This document shows, in pieces, positions 12,640 through 24,995 of a stretch of DNA of 64,000 bases. A program made the position numbers and the translations under genes. Position 1 is the stretch's first letter. Every line of letters begins with the position of its first letter. The notes under the pieces are model-generated. The model saw only the letters and a program-made list of their open reading frames with translations. It had not been told where the DNA came from and ran no database searches. Source of the stretch: Perognathus longimembris pacificus (Eukaryota > Chordata > Mammalia > Rodentia > Heteromyidae); NCBI RefSeq assembly GCF_023159225.1, contig NC_063181.1:19618073-19682072 (forward strand), written 5' to 3'.

Positions 12640-13022
12640 ACTTTCAACATGCCATGTGAAACCATAGCTTCTTTTCTTGATGATTTTCTTGTATCCCTTC
12701 CTGTGGTTGTACCCACACTATCACTGTATCTTATCTGAGTACCCTGAATACTGTATATACTGGTATTAGAACTAGGGAAGTGAAAGGGAATACCAAAATC
12801 GAGAGACACAGGATAAAAAGACAAACAACTACAAAAGCAACACTTGTGAAACCATTTGGTGTAAACCAACTGAACAACTCATGGGGGGAGAGGCGAAAGG
12901 GGAGGGGGGAGGGGGGAATGAGGGAGGAGGTAACAAATAGTACAAGAAATGTACCCATGGCCTAACATATGAAACTGTAACCCCTCTGTACATCACTTTG
13001 ACTATAAATAATTAATTATTAA
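12640..13022 (+). mobile_element. L1 3' UTR fragment
   Basis: A plus-strand 3' UTR of the abundant L1 lineage: it starts at 'caacatgccatgtgaaacca', contains the purine run rich in G at about 12880-12930, and ends 'gtacatcactttgactataaataa'. It is 5'-truncated and noncoding. Open frames crossing it in both directions recur in every copy of this UTR. Confidence 0.88.
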
Positions 13023-13032
13023 AAAAATATAA

Positions 13033-13445
13033 TGTAAGTGAAATAAACTCCAAGATATGGAAACAGGAGGTTTTTCTTCTTAATTTTTAATATGCTATGT
13101 GAAATAATTTCATTTTCCTTTCCTATGGTTTATTCCCTGTTGTCACTACATTTGATTTTTGTACCCTGGGCATTATATATACTTTTTATCTGAATTAAGG
13201 CAGGAAAGGGAAATATAAAAAATGGTGAGCAAAGGACAAAGTGTAAAGCAATGCAATAGTGAAATGTATAAGGTAATATGTTGGAAATAAACTGTACAAG
13301 TTGTAGGCATGTTGGGGGGAGGGATGTGAGAGAAAAACGATGGAGAGTGTAACAAGGTTGACAAGTAATATACTCACTACATTCCATATGTAACTGTAAC
13401 CCCTTTGTACATCACCTTGACAATAAATTAAACAAATAATATAAC
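13033..13445 (+). mobile_element. Older L1 3' UTR fragment
   Basis: This has the same order of landmarks as the previous copy ('gtgaaataaactccaagatatgg', 'tgctatgtgaaat', a G-rich run near 13311, 'gtacatcaccttgacaataaatt') with far more differences. It is an older subfamily on the same strand. Confidence 0.75.
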
Positions 13446-14234
13446 CAAAAAGAATCAGAAAAAAAATCAAAAAACCAAATAAGGAAAAATTTTAAATATT
13501 TAATTCATTAAAATTATACACTTATATTTCTAAAACTCTTTCAAATGTATAGGTTTGTTTATATGATAATATTACTGATACTATATATGCTTTGTTGATA
13601 AACACATTGAAAGTCCAATTATTTTTCCATGACTAAGAGAATTTTACATGTAGCTCTTTGAAAACAATTCTTTGTCTCCAAAATAAAGTTCTCTCTTGTT
13701 TTATAAATATTCATTGGATTTGTAGCAAAAACAAATATTATTGCTTCCTTCTAATAACAAACTTTTACAATTTGTCATATGATGCCAATAGAAACTATCA
13801 AGAGTGCTCGATATTAACAGCTCTATTGAAGGGCAAGCTACTACAGCAACTTGATTTCATGTGAGAGAAATGGAAGATAAAACTATTCCTGAGATTCATG
13901 GCTTAATAAAAGATCTAAGAAGTAGTTTCCTAATTGTGATAACATTTGTTAAGGTGAAGATGACTATGAGTAGGGCAGATTTGTTTTTTTTTAATGCTAA
14001 TTTATATGTCAATAGAAAAACGACTTGGAGTCAAGGGGCCTATTTTTTTTAGTTTGGAATATTGGAGTATATGTTATGCTTTCATATAATAACATTTGGT
14101 ATGTAGTGTCATAGAATATACAAGTAGTAATCCATTAAAACTTGAAAATTCTACAGATTATGTTATTTGTAAAAATTAGGCTTATATTTTTAAGTTATCT
14201 TTAAGTAGTTATACGAAGGAGTGACTTTTAATAA
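13446..14234. other. Unassigned AT-rich DNA
   Basis: No gene or repeat recognised; two short open frames at 13658 and 13861 show no familiar features. Confidence 0.4.
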
Positions 14235-14570
14235 CAATTTATGGACGCAATGCATTTTGCTCAACATTCTCACTCATCCTCCTATTCACCCCTTCCCTAG
14301 GTCTATTAAATTTTGTATGAAATATATCAAATTCTGTTTCTTTTATTTGTATTGTAAAGATGATACACTGTATGTGTACTGCTTTTGAGTCTTCCATATA
14401 GCAGTTAATTTATTTGTATATACTTTCATGCCACTTGATGTACTTATAAGACTGAATGCTAAACCTACCTTCCACATGTAAGGGAAAATGTTCATCCTTT
14501 GTCTTTTGGGGCCTTGACTTACTTCATTAACATAATTTTTCCAGGTATTTACCTATCTTATGATCATTTG
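14235..14570 (-). mobile_element. Ancient L1 3' region
   Basis: Antisense L1-like landmarks remain: a pyrimidine-rich stretch (14268-14300), 'ttgtattgtaaagatgatac' at about 14348, and 'ctttgtctttt..ccttgacttacttcattaacat' (14495-14530). The latter corresponds to the ORF2/3' UTR boundary seen in younger copies. Strongly diverged. Confidence 0.5.
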
Positions 14571-17564
14571 ATACCTGGGTTTTGAACTTATATTTTTGAA
14601 TTATTCATCAAGAAATTCTTAAACTAGCTTTGATTTCCTGGATCCTAACCTATGGCAAAGATACACAAGTAGCTCTTTGATTAATTCTGGCATAATTTCG
14701 TATCAATTTGTCAACTCATTCACTTAATAAAATACGTATTGAAATGATATTTTTAAATGTATGATTTGAAGAGTTATGCGGGAGGAATATGGAGGGAAGA
14801 GTGTACAGTGAATTTAGAATAAGCTGGAATTAAATGGTTTTGAAGTAGGGAAGGTCAGCATAGCACATGAAAAGAGAAGCCAATGTAAGATTGTAAAACC
14901 AGAATGGAGTTGGAAATATGGTAAGAAGCATGATGTGTACCTATCAAGCCATAACCCACCAGAAATAATTAGCAACCTTTTCTCTCATCATAATTGATGA
15001 AGTATAAAGAAAGTTAGACTTAAACAGTGTTAACCATAGGAGTTTCTGGGTGAGAAATAATAGGACAAAGAGGCAAAGAAAAGTTAAAACTGGAGTTATT
15101 GATAAAGATGAGTTAGGCACTTGATAATTAAAACTGAAAACAAAGATTATCTAGAGGTTCAGTCAGATAAAGCCAGGGCCACATTCCCCAAATGGATATC
15201 AACATTGCCAGAACGATTAAATAAATTGTGTTGGGAGTTACTGTGGTGATCTTATGCTTGTTCTTTGAATGAGAGGGGAGGCATGACTAGTAGGTTTACA
15301 CACAGCCCCATTAAGGAAGAGTATACTTTTGTTCTCTCTCTTTCTATGTCTGCCACTGTCTATGTATCTCTCTCTCTCTCTCTCTTCCTCTCCCTCTGAA
15401 AGCTTTTTTATACTACAATTTTGATATATGGTACTTAGAAGGAAAACAAATGAAACAACAAACACCATAAAATAATGTAAGGGAAAGTAGTACTCTCGAG
15501 GAGACACAGATAGTTTAAACTTGGGCAAATGAGAGGCATAGAGACCATCATTTGTCCAAGATCCACAGAAAAGCATTCAAAGTTGGGATAAAATAGGAGA
15601 TTGAGGAAACAGGAAACAGCACAGAGGGACAGAGGTAGGAACAAGAGTGGAGGCTTTGAAGTGTGTTTTTTGGTAGGGCAAATTTGAATGTTATTGAAAT
15701 GACTATAGTTAGCCCAAGAATTTTTAGGTAGAAGTGAGACTATCAGCTATCAATATGTTTTATATTCTTTTAATCATTTCTAAAGAAAATTTAGATGATT
15801 CAGTGTTTAAAAAAATTGTCTTTGGGGCAATCATGTTGCCTTAGGGAATATTGGTGGTAGAGAGGTAATAAATAAGGTTGGTTAAGCTTCTCAAATTACT
15901 GCAAAAAATAAAATTAAAACATGCTCATTTTTTTCAAACTTAGAATAGCAAATTGTCCTTTGTTATGTCTGACTCAATTATTCTTCTTGGATGTTTGTAT
16001 ATGATCATTAAATTTTGAAGTGATATTTGCCATTTTGTATTTCCTGTCCTATTCTCTTAGCTTCCATGTTTCTCATATTTCATCAATTTTAGGCTCATTA
16101 GTAGTTCATTTAATCAATATTTCATTTTACAAGTTAAAATACATGTAATAATTTCTCTATGAATTGTTATTTAGGAGGAATTCTAAGTCCCTTCAGTTCT
16201 AGCAAATTGTTAGCATTTACAGAAAACTTTGTGCACACATGTAAATGTTTTAGATTTACTTCTTCCTAGCATTTTCTGTAAGTACAAATCATCTCTTAAT
16301 CAAAAGTACTGAAGATTAGTGGGCATGATCTCTCATAATTTGTGAAAGAGTATTAGATTGGGTAATGGAAGGTAGGGGTAGGTAAAAAAATCTTTCTCCT
16401 ATATTTATATTCAGAACCATGTTGAATGGCAATACAAAGATATCACGTGTAAAGGTAAGTGCATCTGATCTGTCATATAAACATTTGTAGGCCTAGAACA
16501 AAATGTAGATTCAAAAAAAGAGTGCAGCAGACATTCAGGCAATTATCTGGTAAAGTAACCACCAAATCACTTCATAATCCCACAGGAAGATAAGGCTGTA
16601 TGACAAAGTCGCCATTTGCATTGAATGCAACTGAGACGTTGAGAAAGGGATTGCTCTCTTTAGTAGAAGAATTCACTTTGAACAGTAGCCTCCAAGCTAT
16701 TGTGGTTATACAGCTTTGACTGATGGTAGGTGTAAATCATTCTCCTATATTAGCAGGCCTTCCTCTGTCTTGTTGCTCCCAGCATGTCAAAGGAATCTGA
16801 TACAGATAAAGTCTTGATGTGATGTGTTTTTCTTCTAAAAGTTGTGTGCATAGTAGAGTAATTTTTTTCCATCATGGTAGTTTCTCTTTCACTGTCTCAT
16901 TGCTAGCCAAATAGCCTGTAATTACTTTTTTCCGTTTTCACGAAAACATGTTTCCCAAACTAACTTCACCCATTCAGAATCCTGATTCTAAATAGTCCCT
17001 TATAAATAACCCTCATTGACAGTCTCCCCAAAGAAAATACATTTTGGGGACTACTCTGTTCCAGAAACAAAATAAAACAAAATCTGGAATTCTCATTATT
17101 TTGAATAAGCAAGCCAAACAATCAAATAAACAGACTCTTTATAATATTTTTTTAACGTAAATTGAATCATTGATCTTCATTGTGATGGCTTGAAATGTAA
17201 CAAAATCTGGTTTGCTTTTGAAGTAAGTCCTTTACTCTTCTTGGCCATTCTTTAGGTTTTCTGAAATCTAAAGTGTGTTTCCAACAGATCATAATCCCAA
17301 GACACCTGCTTTTGTTTCCTGTGAACCTGGATTCTCTGGTTCTCCGAAAAGTTGGCCTTTGTTGATCTCATACACATGATTATTTTGTCCTTGTCTCCTA
17401 TACTTACAGAATGTTAAGTAGACTTGCTCCTTACAATCTATACTGACCTATTGCCCACTCTGGATTTCTCTGTCTACAGCCTCTATCCATGAAGGCCATA
17501 CTTCTTTCATAATCATATGCTAGCACTGCTAACTTTTTCTATCTGTGCACATGAAACCTTGCAC
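14571..17564. other. Unassigned AT-rich DNA with a CT microsatellite
   Basis: I recognise nothing coding across these 3 kb. A short (CT)n run lies at about 15366-15384. Frames at 15238-15644 read across it and look incidental. Confidence 0.45.
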
Positions 17565-18080
17565 TAGGAAAAATTTAGCACAGCCAAGGTATGAAATTAG
17601 ACCAGATGCCTCTCAATGGATGAATGGATCAAGAAAATGTTTTATAGATAGCTAGATAGCTGGACAGACAGACAATATACTATTCGTAAGGATAGGAAGA
17701 GACATGGAAAAATATATTGAGTGGTGTAAGCCAGACCCAGAGAATCAAAAGGTGCAATAGTTCTCTCATTTGTAGTAGATAGAATTTACCAATAAATCTA
17801 TAAAGGGTGGTATGAAACTGATTACAAATGAATTAACTGAAGTATAATAGAATAGACTACAGAGAGCTCAAATAGTATATTTATTTTAGAAAGATTAGAT
17901 TCAAATCTAACAAAAGCTGCATCAGGAAATGGCTACTTGCAAGAGAGAGACAGAGAGAGAAAGAGAGAGAGGACAGTGACAGATATATGAGGATTGTGAC
18001 TGTTGAAGGGAGTGACACTGATCAAGATGCATTTTATTTATGAACTGCTTTGTTAAATGGCACCTTTAAAAAAAAGTAAT
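17565..18080 (+). mobile_element. Old L1 ORF2 end and 3' UTR
   Basis: The segment begins with 'atgcctctcaatggatgaatgg' (the ORF2 region that reads 'QMPLNG-M' in L1s). It continues with 'gtaagccagacccagagaatc' (about 17727) and ends with a 3' UTR that has 'actgctttgttaaatgg' (about 18041) and an A-rich tail. That terminal motif recurs at 28695. A GA-rich patch (17940-17972) sits in the UTR. Confidence 0.65.
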
Positions 18081-18314
18081 GGAAGACAGCATTAGGAAAA
18101 AAGAATTCCTGAGCTTGGGTATGATGTTCAGTACTGAGAGTGTACTTTTTATCAGTGTCATTAAAGAATTTAACTCAAACATTTGTACAGGTTATCATGA
18201 GGACAGATTCTCCAGTTTTCTAGTAAGAAAATGTTATTAATTATATGTAAAGTGGGCTATAAGAATGTGTATTTTCATCACTTCTCTGCAATAATATAAT
18301 ATACAATTTCTTTT

Positions 18315-18452
18315 TTTCCTCTTTATTGTCAAAATGAATTACAGAGGGGTTAGGTTACTGTTTCATATGTGAGGTAAGTCCGTTTTTTATCCAACTTGTT
18401 ACCTCCTCCCTCATTTTTCTCTCATTTCCCCCTCCCCAATAACATATTATAC
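18315..18452 (-). mobile_element. L1 3' end fragment
   Basis: Antisense copy of the L1 3' terminus: 'ctttattgtcaaaatgaatt' followed by 'cagaggggttagg', 'cttgttacctcctccctcat' and a C-rich run. It is only about 140 bases long. Confidence 0.8.
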
Positions 18453-19225
18453 ATTTTCTAAGCTGCAACTTTTGATAAAGATTACTTTTAAGGACACAAA
18501 TATATGTAGACAAATTCATATGTACAATGACTCATTGCACCCATGATTTTTTCACTCTGTGGTGATGGGGATATGACAGGCATTTTGTAAATCATATTTG
18601 GGATTTTGAGTTGTGATCTGTTTTCTGAGGTAATAGTGTGTAGTAAAATATTCTCTTGATACTTAACCATGTGTAAACAGAGTTTTCAGTCATAAAATAA
18701 TGCAGGTAAACCACCAGTATCTTACAAAGTACCTCCAATTTCTGATGTTTCATACTTTAGCTGTATTAAATGCATTTTTGTTTTATGCTGTATTCTATAT
18801 GCTATGAATGTCTTCATATCAAGTAATATAAATAGGAATAAATCTCTCTTCTTTTTTTAATCAAAGTTAAGAATTTAAATGTTACAAACATTAAGGCATT
18901 TCAAATTCTTTCTGGTAAACTATTTTGTTTTACATAGGTGAGACATTCATAGCAAAGAGAAATGAAATTGTATATTTTTATGTAGCCATAGGTTAAGTAA
19001 TAACTGTAGGTAAAATGAGTGTAGTTGTACATTCTGTAATCTTAGCTATTTGCGAAGATTAAGAATTTGAAAATCCACAAAGCAGTACTCTTATCTAAAA
19101 ATGTAAAAAAAGGGTCTCAACTGGTCGAGTAGTTACCCAGTCTCAAGTGCCATAAACTGATAAACTATATAAATATAATTTTCAGCAAAAATCCCTTACC
19201 ACAAGGATAAGCTCATTAATTTGTT
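18453..19225. other. Unassigned AT-rich DNA
   Basis: No gene seen. A faint B1-like trace ('attctgtaatcttagctatt' near 19031) could be the left half of a very old SINE, but it is too diverged to call. Confidence 0.4.
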
Positions 19226-19230
19226 TGAAT

Positions 19231-19342
19231 TGTGTGTGTGTGTGTGCGTGTGTGTGTGTGTGTGTGTGTGAGTGTGTATGGAACCCAAAGACTGGTACAT
19301 GCTAGGCAACTATTATATCACTGAGATTTATTACCCAACCCA
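19231..19342 (-). mobile_element. ID-like SINE fragment with (TG)n tail
   Basis: The minus strand reads as a tRNA-Ala-derived ID body (antisense 'ggtacatgctaggcaactat' and 'ttacccaaccc', 19280-19342). Its tail side is a (TG)n tract at 19231-19270, which is (CA)n on the element's own strand. The microsatellite therefore sits where the A-rich tail should be. Confidence 0.6.
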
Positions 19343-19599
19343 ATAACATTAGTTTTTTCAATACAAGTGTCTCCATGTGACCTGAAGCAAGGCTAAATGA
19401 TTCAGAAATGATAATTGCTCCAATGATAATCCCAGGATCGCCTTTCCAGTACATATAGTTAGGAACTATTGATATTATGATAAATTTTCAAGTATTTCAT
19501 CTACAGACATGCCAAGCCCACCGTTTCTGCTCTCAGTCTCTTCTCAGCTCAGTTTCTCATTATTTTCTTCTTTTGGTAATTTCTATGGAACCTTATAGT

Positions 19600-19695
19600 T
19601 CAACAATGACATTGATCAAGATACATTGCAGTCATAAACAGACCTGCTGAATAGAAATCCCTTTATACAATTACTTAAAGATAATACAATTTAAA
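19600..19695 (+). mobile_element. Trace of an old L1 3' end
   Basis: 'caatgacattgatcaagata' and the text that follows resemble the 3' UTR ends at 18011 and 28664. Short and diverged. Confidence 0.35.
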
Positions 19696-20850
19696 AAATA
19701 TACCATTTTCTTTCATCCATTTTCCTGAATGTCAGTGATCAGGTGCCTATAGAGGGTACTGCTTTCTAATAGCCCTATTTCTTCAAACACAGAACATCTC
19801 AGGATCTAGACATGAGTTTTGCCATGAGTTCTACTGCTAGTTTCCCATTCAAGGTCCTTGGTTCCCTCATTATATTCTTAAAATCTTTTGTTTGTGCCCT
19901 ATTACCAATTATGGGTATTTTTAGATACCTACTTGAAATTTGAAAAAAAAAATCCTCAATTTTATGAAGTGTTGACTGCCAGTGTCAATGTCAATAATGT
20001 AAAAGAATTGAATGGTAATAAATACAACACATAATTTCCCAATGATAAAAACTAATGCCTTGTAGCACAATACCCTTTAGTAAACAAGTATCACCTGTTA
20101 TTTCTTAATCTTTTATTCATCTAGCCTCACAGTCTCCCTCAAGAATATCTATCCTACACTCTCTTCATGCCAGACTCTATCTTTTCGAGAATGAAATTGA
20201 TTTTAAGTACTCCAATTCTAAATTATTATAAACAATTTTATCTTGTAGAAGATTGCTACTCCTGCACTCAGCTTTCAAAGAGAGAAATATAAAATCAAAA
20301 CCCTCATTTGAATGAAATAGCACAGCCAGTATTGTTGGTTTGCCTTTTTAATTTCCAAATGTTCAAATTATATTCCCTTCTTGCTATAGAAAATATTAAT
20401 TAAGTCATTACCAACAGATATTTGGCCCTATGCTGAGTCAAAACTTACCTAATAGTAACTTACTTATTGCCCTTGTGAATACAGCTTTATAATGTACCAC
20501 CAGGGAGTAAATTCAACTTCATGATAATTTGGATTACTAGATATTTAAAAATAAAACCTCAGCTAGAATTGCACTTTTAATACAAACAACATTCTATTAT
20601 GCTGTCAGCTCCCTAAGGAGAGGTCCTCTTTCTTTACCCGAAGTACTTTTTTTCATTTGAACAACTGATGTTTATAAAAAGAATTTCAGATCATCATAAT
20701 AAAAAAATAACAAAAGTAAAGGTATGCATATATATACATATTTGAGTAATATATATATAATTATAGACATCGAAAATTGAGATGAGAGGCATATATTTGG
20801 AAAATGAAAAGACAAGTGTTATGATGTTTTTGAGTGAAAAATATTGCACC
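19696..20850. other. Unassigned AT-rich DNA
   Basis: Nothing recognised on either strand apart from a short AT-rich patch around 20725-20760. Confidence 0.4.
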
Positions 20851-20852
20851 AG

Positions 20853-21072
20853 GGGACTGGGAATGTTGCTTAGGAGTATAGTGCTTGCCTAGCATTCATG
20901 TAGCCCTGAGTTTGACTCATCAGGACCACATAAAAAGAAAAAAACAAAAAACAGAAGTGGTGCTGTGGCTCAAGAGACAGAGTGCTAGCCTTGAGGAAAA
21001 AGAAGCCAGACACAGTGTGCTTAGGCAGGCCCTGAGTCCCAAGCCCAGAACTGGCAAAATAAAAGAACAAAT
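20853..21072 (+). mobile_element. ID-headed dimeric SINE
   Basis: The body opens 'gggactgggaatgttgctta', a tRNA-derived ID-type start. An A-rich linker (about 20931-20950) is followed by a second ID-like unit ('gtggtgctgtggctcaag', then '..gccctgagtcccaagcccag') and an A-rich end. This is an older member of the family seen intact at 48504. It carries RNA polymerase III promoter-like sequence but no coding function. Confidence 0.82.
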
Positions 21073-21640
21073 TTTTTTCATCTTTAGTCTACGTTTCGAA
21101 TAAGTTCTTCAACCACACATACGCATGAAAATATTTATCAGTGAGATAAGATTCTCTTCAAATTGGAAGTTGAGATCAATTTAATAATAATAATTTTTAA
21201 TATTTTTTAATTTTTATATTGCAACTGTTCGGTTAAATATCAGGTCAAGTGACAGAGACAACATAATATAGGAAATGTATTCTCTTATTTTTCTTACTAT
21301 TCTTTTATGCAAGCACATAAATAAAGCACCTTTTTAATAAAAATAAATTAGCACTTTCTAACTTTTAATTCTATGTGGAAAAGAAGTCTTTATTGATTAG
21401 GATACTCTGGTTCACAATTTCAATACTCATGTAAAAATCCTTCATTAGGAGTTTTAAAAATGTTTTAACCTTTCACTAACAAACAGATTATGCTGATGCA
21501 CATGACTTGTTAAGAGGTTTATGTTCTTTGGTTCTTGTATAAGATAATATAAAAGTAGTACATAAACCAAATTATTATTATTTTATTAAAATAGGTGTTC
21601 TTTTGTTTTCTACAGTATTAAATTTTACGCACGAAAAAGG
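21073..21640. other. Unassigned AT-rich DNA
   Basis: No feature recognised. Confidence 0.4.
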
Positions 21641-21642
21641 AG

Positions 21643-21772
21643 AGAAGAAGAAGAAGAAGAAGAAGAAGAAGAAGAAGAAGAAGAAGAAGAAGAAGAAGAA
21701 GAAGAAGAAGGAGAAAGAGGAGGAGGAGGGAGAGGAGGAGGGAGAGGATATGGAGGAGGAGGCGGAGAAGGA
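21643..21772. repeat. (GAA)n then (GGA)-rich purine tract
   Basis: About 22 uninterrupted AAG/GAA units (21643-21710) pass into GGA-rich sequence to about 21772. All-purine on the plus strand. The Lys/Glu-rich and Phe/Ser-rich open frames across it are translations of the repeat, not genes. Confidence 0.97.
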
Positions 21773-22395
21773 GGTTTTAACAAGCATAATCTCAATATAT
21801 AAGGGAGAAGGAATCTTAATCTTTATAACACAACATGGATAAGTTAGGAATTATACTAAAATAATTTATAGTCATTCATTTAAGTGAAGCAGCACTTTAT
21901 TTGAGTCTGTTTATAAAATGATTTTTCAATGAATTTTTACATGAATTCTTTAAGGTTGAGAGAGAGCATTGGAGTTACCATTCACATTGATCGGAAATGA
22001 AGCTTAAAGCTATTGAGATTATGTCTATTCAAGGTTGTACAGATGGTGTGTTACAAATAACTTAGGTCATGTGCTTCCAAAAGTATTCTTTTTATTAACC
22101 ACAGCTGCCAGATCCTCATCTACATCTGGGGTGATAATTGGAAAGAATTGGATTTTACAAACACACATGCACACTGAGCTTTGATTCTTCATGTCCCTCC
22201 ACCATTAAAACCAAAGGGCAAAATACACTTATCCTTCCTGGGAATTTTTCCTTGGATAATTTTTAACAGATAATAAACCTAAATACAATGATAGTAAGCA
22301 TTGTTTATTGACATGTACTTTTGTCAGATACAGGAGTGTGGCTGAATGCTTATTTCTTGCTGAGATTGTCTTACTGAATTATAAGACCAATTACT
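21773..22395. other. Unassigned AT-rich DNA
   Basis: Nothing recognised. Confidence 0.4.
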
Positions 22396-22397
22396 GG

Positions 22398-22443
22398 AAA
22401 TATATATATATATAAATATATATATAAATATATATATATAAAA

Positions 22444-22485
<42 letters not shown>

Positions 22486-22486
22486 C
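22398..22486. repeat. (TA)n and (GA)n microsatellite
   Basis: Alternating TA with TAAA interruptions (22398-22462) runs directly into (AG)n (22463-22485). Confidence 0.95.
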
Positions 22487-22904
22487 TTGTATGGCCAGTA
22501 TAAATTGTAATTGGATACTGATGGTTGAAGCTGTGATATAATAGTTGTACATTGTAATTTTGTTTCAGCAATATAAATAATTATAATCCACAGATCACGG
22601 TGATTTGCTGTGAGTCACTTAGATGGAACATAGAACCCTTTTCCAAGTGATTTTAATGACAGGCACTTCATTGGATGAGATATTTAAAAATAATTCAAGA
22701 AAATGTACAGATTTTTATTATTTTTACTAGGCTAGGACAAATAAAACATTTCCTACCCAAGACTGTAATTCAATAACAGAAGTATAAACTGTACTTTTAT
22801 GATCACTAACAAAGTACACATTAAAAGATAAAGAAATCTGTTAACTCCCAATAAACAAATTAATCTTTAGTGTTAATGGTGTCTAGTGAATAGCAGTGCT
22901 TCAA
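22487..22904. other. Unassigned AT-rich DNA
   Basis: No gene or repeat recognised. Confidence 0.4.
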
Positions 22905-23118
22905 TCTTCTTCCTCCTCCTCCTCCTCCTCCTCCTCCTCCTCCTCCTCCTCCTCCTCCTCCTCCTCCTCCTCCTCCTCCTCCTCCTCCTCCTCCTCCTCC
23001 TCCTCTTCTTCTTCTTCTTCTTCTTCTTCTTCTTCTTCTTCTTCTTCTTCTTCTTCTTCTTCTTCTTCTTCACTCTTCCTCCTCCTCTTCCTCCTCCTTC
23101 GTCTCCTTCTTTTTCTTC
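22905..23118. repeat. (CCT)n(CTT)n polypyrimidine tract
   Basis: About 31 units of CCT (22912-23004) are followed without a break by about 22 units of CTT (to 23070), then a degenerate CT-rich tail. The homopolymeric Ser, Leu, Phe, Arg and Lys frames are repeat translations. Confidence 0.98.
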
Positions 23119-23694
23119 ATTTGCTAAGAAGATCAGATGTTTTTTCAGTAATTATAAATATTAAGAAGAGATAATCTTTTACATTGGCACCTTTAAAAAT
23201 AGGTGATATGCTATACTTACACTAGGTGAATTATTGTTTAAAAGCCTGTTTTTCTTACCATAAATTTGGGTGTCTTTCTCACCCTTTATAGTTTATATTT
23301 TACAAGAATAAAACATGACATTCTTCAGTAATTTTGTTCCAAGTTGTATTGTTTCAGCATTGTAAATGTTCTGTATGTGTAATAACTTGTGAAGGTATGT
23401 ATTGCTTGATAAGCTATTTCCTACAAACTACCAGCAGTTTCTGCTAGAGTATACCTCAAAAATTACATTTCTACCAAGTTCTATTATGTTAAAATGCTGG
23501 CCCAAGCTTGGGCTTCTTAGCAAATGAAGAAGAAGAAGCATCTATCTACATTCAACCTTCGTTCTTTCAGTTAATATCTGGTTCACATTCACTGAAGGTC
23601 CTTTAGCTCTTTTATGCTTTGGGCTTTCTAATCTGTAAACTGGGTTTAGTGTCCGTTCATAGGTCTATTCTACAAATAAAGCACTTAGCAAAAG
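23119..23694. other. Unassigned DNA
   Basis: No gene or repeat recognised between the polypyrimidine tract and the LTR. Confidence 0.4.
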
Positions 23695-23699
23695 GTAGC

Positions 23700-24018
23700 T
23701 GTAAGATCTGCCCCAAAGGGCTCCTTGTAGATGTACCCGCCCCCCCCACACCTAGTTAAGTCATCACCCATTTGTCTGGGTAACCAGCAGAGCCTGGAGG
23801 CAGTTGCCTCCTCTTTATTTGAGGTCACACCCTAATCCACCTGTCCACAGCGCCCTGTCCCTGCCCTTAATAAGGCAGGGATGGGCAGGGGTCACCCCTT
23901 CTGTCTGAACATGCTTCTCCTTGGCCACAGGCCAGTAGTTCAGTAATAAACTTTCTCTCTTGCCTGAATACCACATGTCATTCTGCTTTATCGGCTACAT
24001 ATTTTAATAAACCTAACA
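23700..24018 (+). mobile_element. LTR of an endogenous retrovirus-like element (5' copy)
   Basis: A 319-base segment runs from TG ('tgtaagatctg') to CA ('cctaaca'), as LTRs do, and is more GC-rich than its surroundings. It has 'aataaa' at about 23945 ahead of a CT-rich stretch and a T-rich end. Its second half is repeated at 24996-25216 in the same orientation. The bases just after it ('ggtatcttgtgaccaggga', about 24025) sit where a primer-binding site would lie. Family not identified; the 5-base duplication length would suit ERVL or MaLR. Noncoding. Confidence 0.72.
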
Positions 24019-24084
24019 TATATGGTATCTTGTGACCAGGGAATGGCTTAAGAGTCAGGACATGTTTTAGCCCTAAAGACTTAA
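24019..24084 (+). mobile_element. Remnant of LTR-element internal sequence
   Basis: About 65 bases between the LTR end and the L1 match no L1 copy in the window and probably represent the leader next to the primer-binding site. No gag or pol coding sequence survives. Confidence 0.4.
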
Positions 24085-24993
24085 AAAGAGACTTACTTCT
24101 CTGAAGAGGAAATGAGAATGGCCAAGAGACACATGAAGAAGTGCTCTACATCACTGACCATAAAATAAATAAAAATAAAAACAACATTGAGATTCCACCT
24201 CACCCCAGTAAGAATGTCCACTATCAGGAAAACTAACAATAACAAATGCTGGGTGGGATGTGGCCAAAAGGGAACCCTATTACATTGCTGGTGGGAATGT
24301 GAACTTGTTCAACCACTCTGGAAAGTGGTATGGAGGTTCCTCAAAAGGCGAAACATAGAGCTCCCCTAGGACCTAGCAGCCCCCCTTTTCGGCATCTACT
24401 CAAAAGACCACAAGAAAGAACACACTAAATAAAACCACCAGCACAATAATGTTCATTGCAGCACAATTTATCATTGCTAAAATATGGAACCAATCCAGAT
24501 GCCCCTCAGTAGACTAGTAGATCAGGAAAATGTGGTACATATATAATGGAATTTTATGCCTCTATCAGAAAGAATGACATTGCCCCATTCTTAAGGAAAT
24601 GGAAGGACATGGATAAAATTATACTAAGTGAAGTGAGCCACACCCAAAGAAACATGGACTCTATGGTTTCCCTCATAGGGAATAATTAGCACAGGTTTAG
24701 GCTAGTCATAGCAGAGGATCACAAGAGCCCAATAGCTATACCCTTATGAACACATAAGATGATGCTAAGTGAAATGAACTCCATGTTATGGAAGTGATAA
24801 AAAGACAGACGACTCCAAACCAATCCTTACAAAATCATTTGGTGTAAATCAGCTGAACAACTGATTGGGGGGAGAGGAAAAGGGGGAGTGGAAGGGGGAA
24901 ATGAGGGAGGAGGTAACAAGTTGAACTAGAAATGTATACACTGCCTTACGTATGAGTATGAAAATGTAACCCTCTGTACATCACTTTGACAAC
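24085..24993 (+). mobile_element. 5'-truncated L1 between two LTR copies
   Basis: A plus-strand L1 covers the ORF2 C-terminus ('[18 protein letters not shown]' in the 24187 frame) and the 3' UTR. It is odd in two ways. About 300 bases of 3' UTR are missing at about 24792, where 'ccatgttatgga' jumps to 'gataaaaagacagac'. The usual A-rich tail is also absent: sequence passes from 'cactttgacaactaag' straight into LTR sequence. Dead. Confidence 0.88.
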
Positions 24994-24995
24994 TA

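Noticed and set aside
20853..21072. tRNA-like sequence in ID-headed SINEs
   Set aside because: The tRNA-derived part belongs to a repeated SINE body with an A-rich tail; no intact cloverleaf with an acceptor stem is evident, so I do not call tRNA genes.
21578..23174. Long open frames of Ser, Leu, Phe, Lys, Arg or Glu repeats
   Set aside because: They are readings of triplet microsatellites in every frame, so openness is not evidence of coding.
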